DNA of 55,332 bases from positions 192,487 through 247,818 of the forward strand of contig JAPLME010000007.1 of NCBI GenBank assembly GCA_026387175.1, in the 5' to 3' direction. Positions 52,334 to 55,332 of this stretch are shown piece by piece. The position numbers were made by a program, and so were the translations under genes. The stretch's first letter is position 1. Each line of letters opens with the position of its first letter. Under the pieces are notes generated by a model. The model saw nothing but the letters and a program-made list of their open reading frames with translations, had not been told where the DNA came from and did not search any database. This stretch comes from Candidatus Omnitrophota bacterium (lineage in GTDB: Bacteria; Omnitrophota; Gorgyraeia; 2-01-FULL-45-10).

Positions 52334-53151
52334 TACTTTCTCCTCTTGACGATATATTTATCGGATGACTTACTCTTTCTAGTCTTAAGCCCTTTTGCAT
52401 ATTGCCCCCAAGGCGATCTGGGCTGTCCGCCGCTGGCTTTACCCTCGCCGCCGCCCATAGGATGGTCGTGCGGGTTCATGGCCACCCCTCTGGAATAAGG
52501 CCTTATCCCCAGCCATCTCGATCTTCCGGCTTTACCTACGGAGATCGTCTCATGTTCGGGGTTCCCTACGGTGCCTATCGTTGCCATGCAAGTAAGCGCG
52601 ATCATTCTGATCTCTCCGCTGGGAAGCTTCACCTGCGCGTAATCGCCTTCTTTTGCCATTATAGTGCAAGCGTTTCCGGCAGAACGGGCGATCGAAGCGC
52701 CGGATCCGGATTTAAGCTCAACGTTATGTATAGGTACGCCCGCAGGGATATTATTCAAAGGGGTGGAATTACCGACCTTTATTTCGGCGGTATTACTGGA
52801 TACGATCTCATCGTTCACTCCTAATCCCGCCGGAGCTATTATATAACGCTTCTCTCCGTCCTGATACTGCACCAGCGCTAATCGCGCCGATCTGTTCGGG
52901 TCGTATTCTATCGCGACCACCTTGGCCGGCATATCGAGCTTATCGCGCCTGAAATCTATGATCCGGATCATCCGTTTGTGGCCGCCGCCCCTGTGACGCG
53001 ACGTAATTCTTCCGCGGTTATTTCTACCGCCCGTTTTTTTCTGCGGCACGAGCAGGGCCTTCTCAGGCTTACCCTTTGTAAGTTCCGAGAAATCTGAGAT
53101 CTCGGTCCATCTCGTCCCAGGGCTCGTCGGTTTAAACTTTTTTAGTCCCAT
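52333..53151 (-). CDS. rplB: Ribosomal protein L2
   Basis: Core large-subunit protein needed for peptidyl transfer. The 272 residues include KPTSPGTRW, the [17 protein letters not shown]-like segment (about 44-60) and the C-terminal [22 protein letters not shown] (about 222-243) with the conserved histidine. Length normal. Confidence 0.97.
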   Translation of the reverse strand: MGLKKFKPTSPGTRWTEISDFSELTKGKPEKALLVPQKKTGGRNNRGRITSRHRGGGHKRMIRIIDFRRDKLDMPAKVVAIEYDPNRSARLALVQYQDGEKRYIIAPAGLGVNDEIVSSNTAEIKVGNSTPLNNIPAGVPIHNVELKSGSGASIARSAGNACTIMAKEGDYAQVKLPSGEIRMIALTCMATIGTVGNPEHETISVGKAGRSRWLGIRPYSRGVAMNPHDHPMGGGEGKASGGQPRSPWGQYAKGLKTRKSKSSDKYIVKRRK

Positions 53152-53175
53152 TTATTTTCTCTCTTTGATGTTTCT

Positions 53176-53454
53176 TTAAGTAACGTCTATCTTGTTTCCG
53201 GCTTTAAGCGTAACGATCGCTTTTTTCCAATCGGGAGTCTTGCCGATGGCATACCTGACTCGCTTGAGCTTTCCGCGCATCGATACGGTATTGACGCTGT
53301 CTGCCTTCACCTTATATATATCTTCAACCGCTTTCTTGATCTCTATCTTATTAGAGCTTTTATCCACCCAGAAGAGATACTTATTAAGAGTCTGCAGTGT
53401 CGACCCTTTTTCGGTCCGTATCATACCTTTCACAACATCATGAGCATTCTTCAT
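53176..53454 (-). CDS. rplW: Ribosomal protein L23
   Basis: Exit-tunnel docking protein for trigger factor and SRP, 92 residues. MIRTEKGSTLQTLNKYLFWV and the helical-loop VNTVSMRGKLKRVRYAIGKTPDWKKAIVTL part are typical. Overlaps rplD by 1 nt. Confidence 0.96.
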   Translation of the reverse strand: MKNAHDVVKGMIRTEKGSTLQTLNKYLFWVDKSSNKIEIKKAVEDIYKVKADSVNTVSMRGKLKRVRYAIGKTPDWKKAIVTLKAGNKIDVT

Positions 53455-54146
53455 TAGTTGAGCCTCCCGGGCAATTTCTCAAGCGCCGGCTTCGAAATGA
53501 TCAGGTTATCGCAATGTAATACGTCCATCGTATTAAAATCTCTGTAATTCTTTACGGATACTTCCTGCATATTGCGCGAAGCCCTGATCACATTCTGATC
53601 TACGGCATCCACTACAAACAGGCTCTTACCGTCCAGTTTCAGCGCGTCGAGTAGTTCCCGGAATTTCTTCGTCTTCGGTTCCGATACGCTTACCTCTAAG
53701 ATGCCTATCATCCTGCTGTCGGCAAGCTTCGAATTAATACTTGAAAGAAAAGCCGCCCTTTTCAACTTCTTCGGCATATCATATCTATAATCCCGCGTCT
53801 GCGGCCCGAATACAATGCCTCCGTGTCTCCATAGGGGCGATCGGGTGGAGCCTGCGCGCGCCCTGCCTGTGCCTTTCTGCCTGAACGGCTTTTTGCCGCC
53901 GCCTGACACATCGCCGCGGGTCTTGGTAGCGGCGTTCCCCTGCCTGGCGCAGGCGTTATACATAAGCACCGCCTGATAGAGCACAGCCTTATTTACTTTA
54001 CCGGTAAAAAGTTCTTTATCGAGCTGGAACTTCTCAACCTCTTTACCCTTCACATCGAATACGGGTATAGAGGAGCTGAATTCAGGTTTCGAAGCCGTTT
54101 TCTTAGCCGTTATCTTTTTTTTGTTAACAGTTTTTACTTTAGCCAT
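53454..54146 (-). CDS. rplD: Ribosomal protein L4 with N-terminal extension
   Basis: Tunnel protein, 230 residues. The core includes ARQGNAATKTRGDVSGGGKKPFRQKGTGRARAGSTRSPLWRHGG (about 67-110), the extended tunnel loop, and VVDAVDQNVIRASRN. A Lys/Thr-rich leader of about 25 residues precedes the normal start; GAATACG-type upstream sequence gives no strong ribosome binding site. Confidence 0.96.
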   Translation of the reverse strand: MAKVKTVNKKKITAKKTASKPEFSSSIPVFDVKGKEVEKFQLDKELFTGKVNKAVLYQAVLMYNACARQGNAATKTRGDVSGGGKKPFRQKGTGRARAGSTRSPLWRHGGIVFGPQTRDYRYDMPKKLKRAAFLSSINSKLADSRMIGILEVSVSEPKTKKFRELLDALKLDGKSLFVVDAVDQNVIRASRNMQEVSVKNYRDFNTMDVLHCDNLIISKPALEKLPGRLN

Positions 54147-54155
54147 TCGTATTCT

Positions 54156-54857
54156 CTATTTCTTTACCGTTGCTTTAACACTCTTCTTCGCGCCGGCCGT
54201 CTGAACAAACACCTTTTTCACGTATCCCTTCGGCCTCTTCCTTGCTTCCTTCAGGATTAAATAGTTGTTCTTATGCCCCGGGACAGAACCTCTTACTATA
54301 ATCAAATTTTTGTCATTGTCAACGTCTATCACCTCAAGGTTCTGGATCGATATGCGATCGGTTCCCATATGTCCGGGAAGGTGATGCCCTTTTGTAACAC
54401 GACCGAGACGGGCGCCCGACTGAATAGAGCCGACAACGCGGCCGAACATAGAGCCGTGCCCCGTGTCTCCGCCTCTCCATCCCCACCTCTTAACACCGCC
54501 TTGAAAACCCTTTCCTATTGAGGTTCCGACTATATCCAGATAATCGCCTTTAGCAAATACCTCCGTGCCTATCTTCTGGCCAAGCTTGTAGATCGAGGGA
54601 TCCTTGACCCTTAACTCGCGCACGAACCTTAGCGGCGGTACCTGCGCTTTTTTAAATCTGCCGAGATCCGGTTTGGTCGTCACCTTCTCGCGCTTCTCGC
54701 TGAAACCTATCTGTATCGCATCGTAGCCGTCATTGGCTTTTGTCTTGACCTGAAGCACGTAACACGGCCCGGCCTCGATCACCGTGATAGGGACATTCTT
54801 CCCGGCCTCGTTAAATATGTTTGTCATTCCGATCTTTTTACCTAATATACCTAGCAT
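54156..54857 (-). CDS. rplC: Ribosomal protein L3
   Basis: Early-assembly large-subunit protein, 233 residues. GILGKKIGMTNIFNEAGK at the start, the FQGGVKRWGWRGGDTGHGSMF-type core and LPGHMGTDRISIQNLEVIDVD. A Lys/Ala tail of about 15 residues ends it. Nine nt before rplD. Confidence 0.97.
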   Translation of the reverse strand: MLGILGKKIGMTNIFNEAGKNVPITVIEAGPCYVLQVKTKANDGYDAIQIGFSEKREKVTTKPDLGRFKKAQVPPLRFVRELRVKDPSIYKLGQKIGTEVFAKGDYLDIVGTSIGKGFQGGVKRWGWRGGDTGHGSMFGRVVGSIQSGARLGRVTKGHHLPGHMGTDRISIQNLEVIDVDNDKNLIIVRGSVPGHKNNYLILKEARKRPKGYVKKVFVQTAGAKKSVKATVKK

Positions 54858-54874
54858 AGTTATGAATGTTAACC

Positions 54875-55189
54875 TTATTTTATTTCCACGTAAACGCCGG
54901 CAGGCAGGTCCAGCTTCTTCAGCGCATCTATCGTCTTGGAAGTCGGATTCACTATGTCCAGTATGCGCTTGTGCGTCTTTATCTGGAACTGTTCTCTTGA
55001 CTTCTTGTCAACGTGCGGAGACCTCAACACCGTAAATATCTCCCTCTTCGTCGGAAGAGGTATCGGTCCTACGACGCTTGCGCCTGTGCGCTTGGCCGTA
55101 TCGACTATCTCTTCCGTAGAGACATCGAGCAACCGGTGGTCATACGCCATCAATTTTATCCGTATTTTTTGAAGAGCCTGTTGTGTCAT
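54875..55189 (-). CDS. rpsJ: Ribosomal protein S10
   Basis: Small-subunit protein and transcription antitermination factor NusE, 104 residues. [30 protein letters not shown] and [35 protein letters not shown] are canonical. It follows tuf by 3 nt, so the S10 operon is joined to the tuf transcript. Confidence 0.97.
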   Translation of the reverse strand: MTQQALQKIRIKLMAYDHRLLDVSTEEIVDTAKRTGASVVGPIPLPTKREIFTVLRSPHVDKKSREQFQIKTHKRILDIVNPTSKTIDALKKLDLPAGVYVEIK

Positions 55190-55192
55190 CTT

Positions 55193-55332
55193 TTACTCTA
55201 TAACTTCGGTTACCACGCCCGCGCCTACGGTATGGCCGCCTTCGCGTATGGCGAAGCGCAGCTCTTTTTCCATGGCGATGGGAGTGATCAGCGCTACTTC
55301 AAAGGTCACATTGTCTCCGGGCATCACCATCT
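55193..55332 (-). CDS. tuf: Elongation factor Tu, C-terminal 45 residues
   Basis: Carries aminoacyl-tRNA to the ribosome. Only the end of domain 3 is inside the window: [20 protein letters not shown], then [20 protein letters not shown] and a TAA stop at 55195-55193. The reading matches EF-Tu closely. EF-G and rpsG/rpsL would be expected upstream, outside the window. Confidence 0.96.
   Translation of the reverse strand, partial: MVMPGDNVTFEVALITPIAMEKELRFAIREGGHTVGAGVVTEVIE

Overview
The window is one continuous, almost gap-free stretch of bacterial chromosome in which every gene I can support lies on the minus strand, so transcription runs from high to low coordinates. Both ends are cut: tuf enters at the high end and valS leaves at the low end. 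The organism is a diderm (a LpxL-type acyltransferase, a TonB-dependent receptor with TonB, a periplasmic binding protein and an exported small heat-shock protein). My best guess is an uncultured PVC-group bacterium, probably Omnitrophota. This rests on the odd EF-P loop, the very large exported ATP-grasp protein with no obvious homologue outside that kind of genome, and the small free-standing genes. The lineage is inference, not demonstrated.

Layout in transcription order. (1) 55332-39624: tuf (3' end), rpsJ, the S10, spc and alpha operons fused without a break (rplC to rpsM, with secY, adk, map, infA, rpmJ), then rpsK, rpsD, rpoA and rplQ, closed by an intrinsic terminator. rpmD (L30) is missing between rpsE and rplO. 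Several ribosomal proteins carry Lys/Ala/Glu-rich tails. (2) 39620-28839: a 180-nt spacer with a perfect 12-bp hairpin, a promoter, then aspartate aminotransferase, LeuC/LeuD-type hydro-lyase, NAD(P)-isocitrate dehydrogenase-like enzyme, malate dehydrogenase, dihydrolipoamide dehydrogenase, a 50-bp tandem repeat, lipB, a free-standing lipoyl domain, three envelope-lipid transferases and cobO. (3) 28833-14692: a consensus sigma-70 promoter, a cobalamin riboswitch with a terminator, then btuB-btuF-btuC-btuD-cobC-cobU-cobT-cobS-DUF71-tonB and a 1635-codon exported ATP-grasp protein. This is a B12/cobinamide uptake and salvage operon with no corrin-ring synthesis genes. (4) 14671-10206: a promoter, an exported Hsp20, efp, a BaiN/HI0933-type flavoprotein, maf and pgi. 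(5) 10191-9991: a self-contained transcription unit (promoter, strong ribosome binding site, terminator) for a 26-residue Cys- and Lys-rich peptide. (6) 9952-8844: gpsA with a promoter placed so that its mRNA should be leaderless, and a terminator. (7) 8769-1: promoter, tRNA-Pro(GGG), hom, thrC, an apgM-type enzyme probably acting as homoserine kinase, lysC, cimA, a double-ACT protein and valS. This is a threonine/isoleucine branch operon headed by a tRNA.

How the parts fit. Region 7 carries aspartate to threonine, with citramalate synthase giving a threonine-independent entry to isoleucine. Its later steps need a LeuCD/LeuB-type set, which region 2 could supply, although the residues and neighbours of region 2 point at least as strongly to an aconitase/isocitrate/malate TCA segment. 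Region 3 brings cobalamin across the outer membrane and rebuilds the nucleotide loop. The most unusual items are the 26-aa gene, the leaderless gpsA, the ATP-grasp giant at the end of the riboswitch operon, the exported Hsp20, the EF-P with an Asn at the modification site, the mutase-family homoserine kinase candidate, the 50-bp repeat that supplies the C-terminus of lpdA, and a 19-bp element shared by two promoters.
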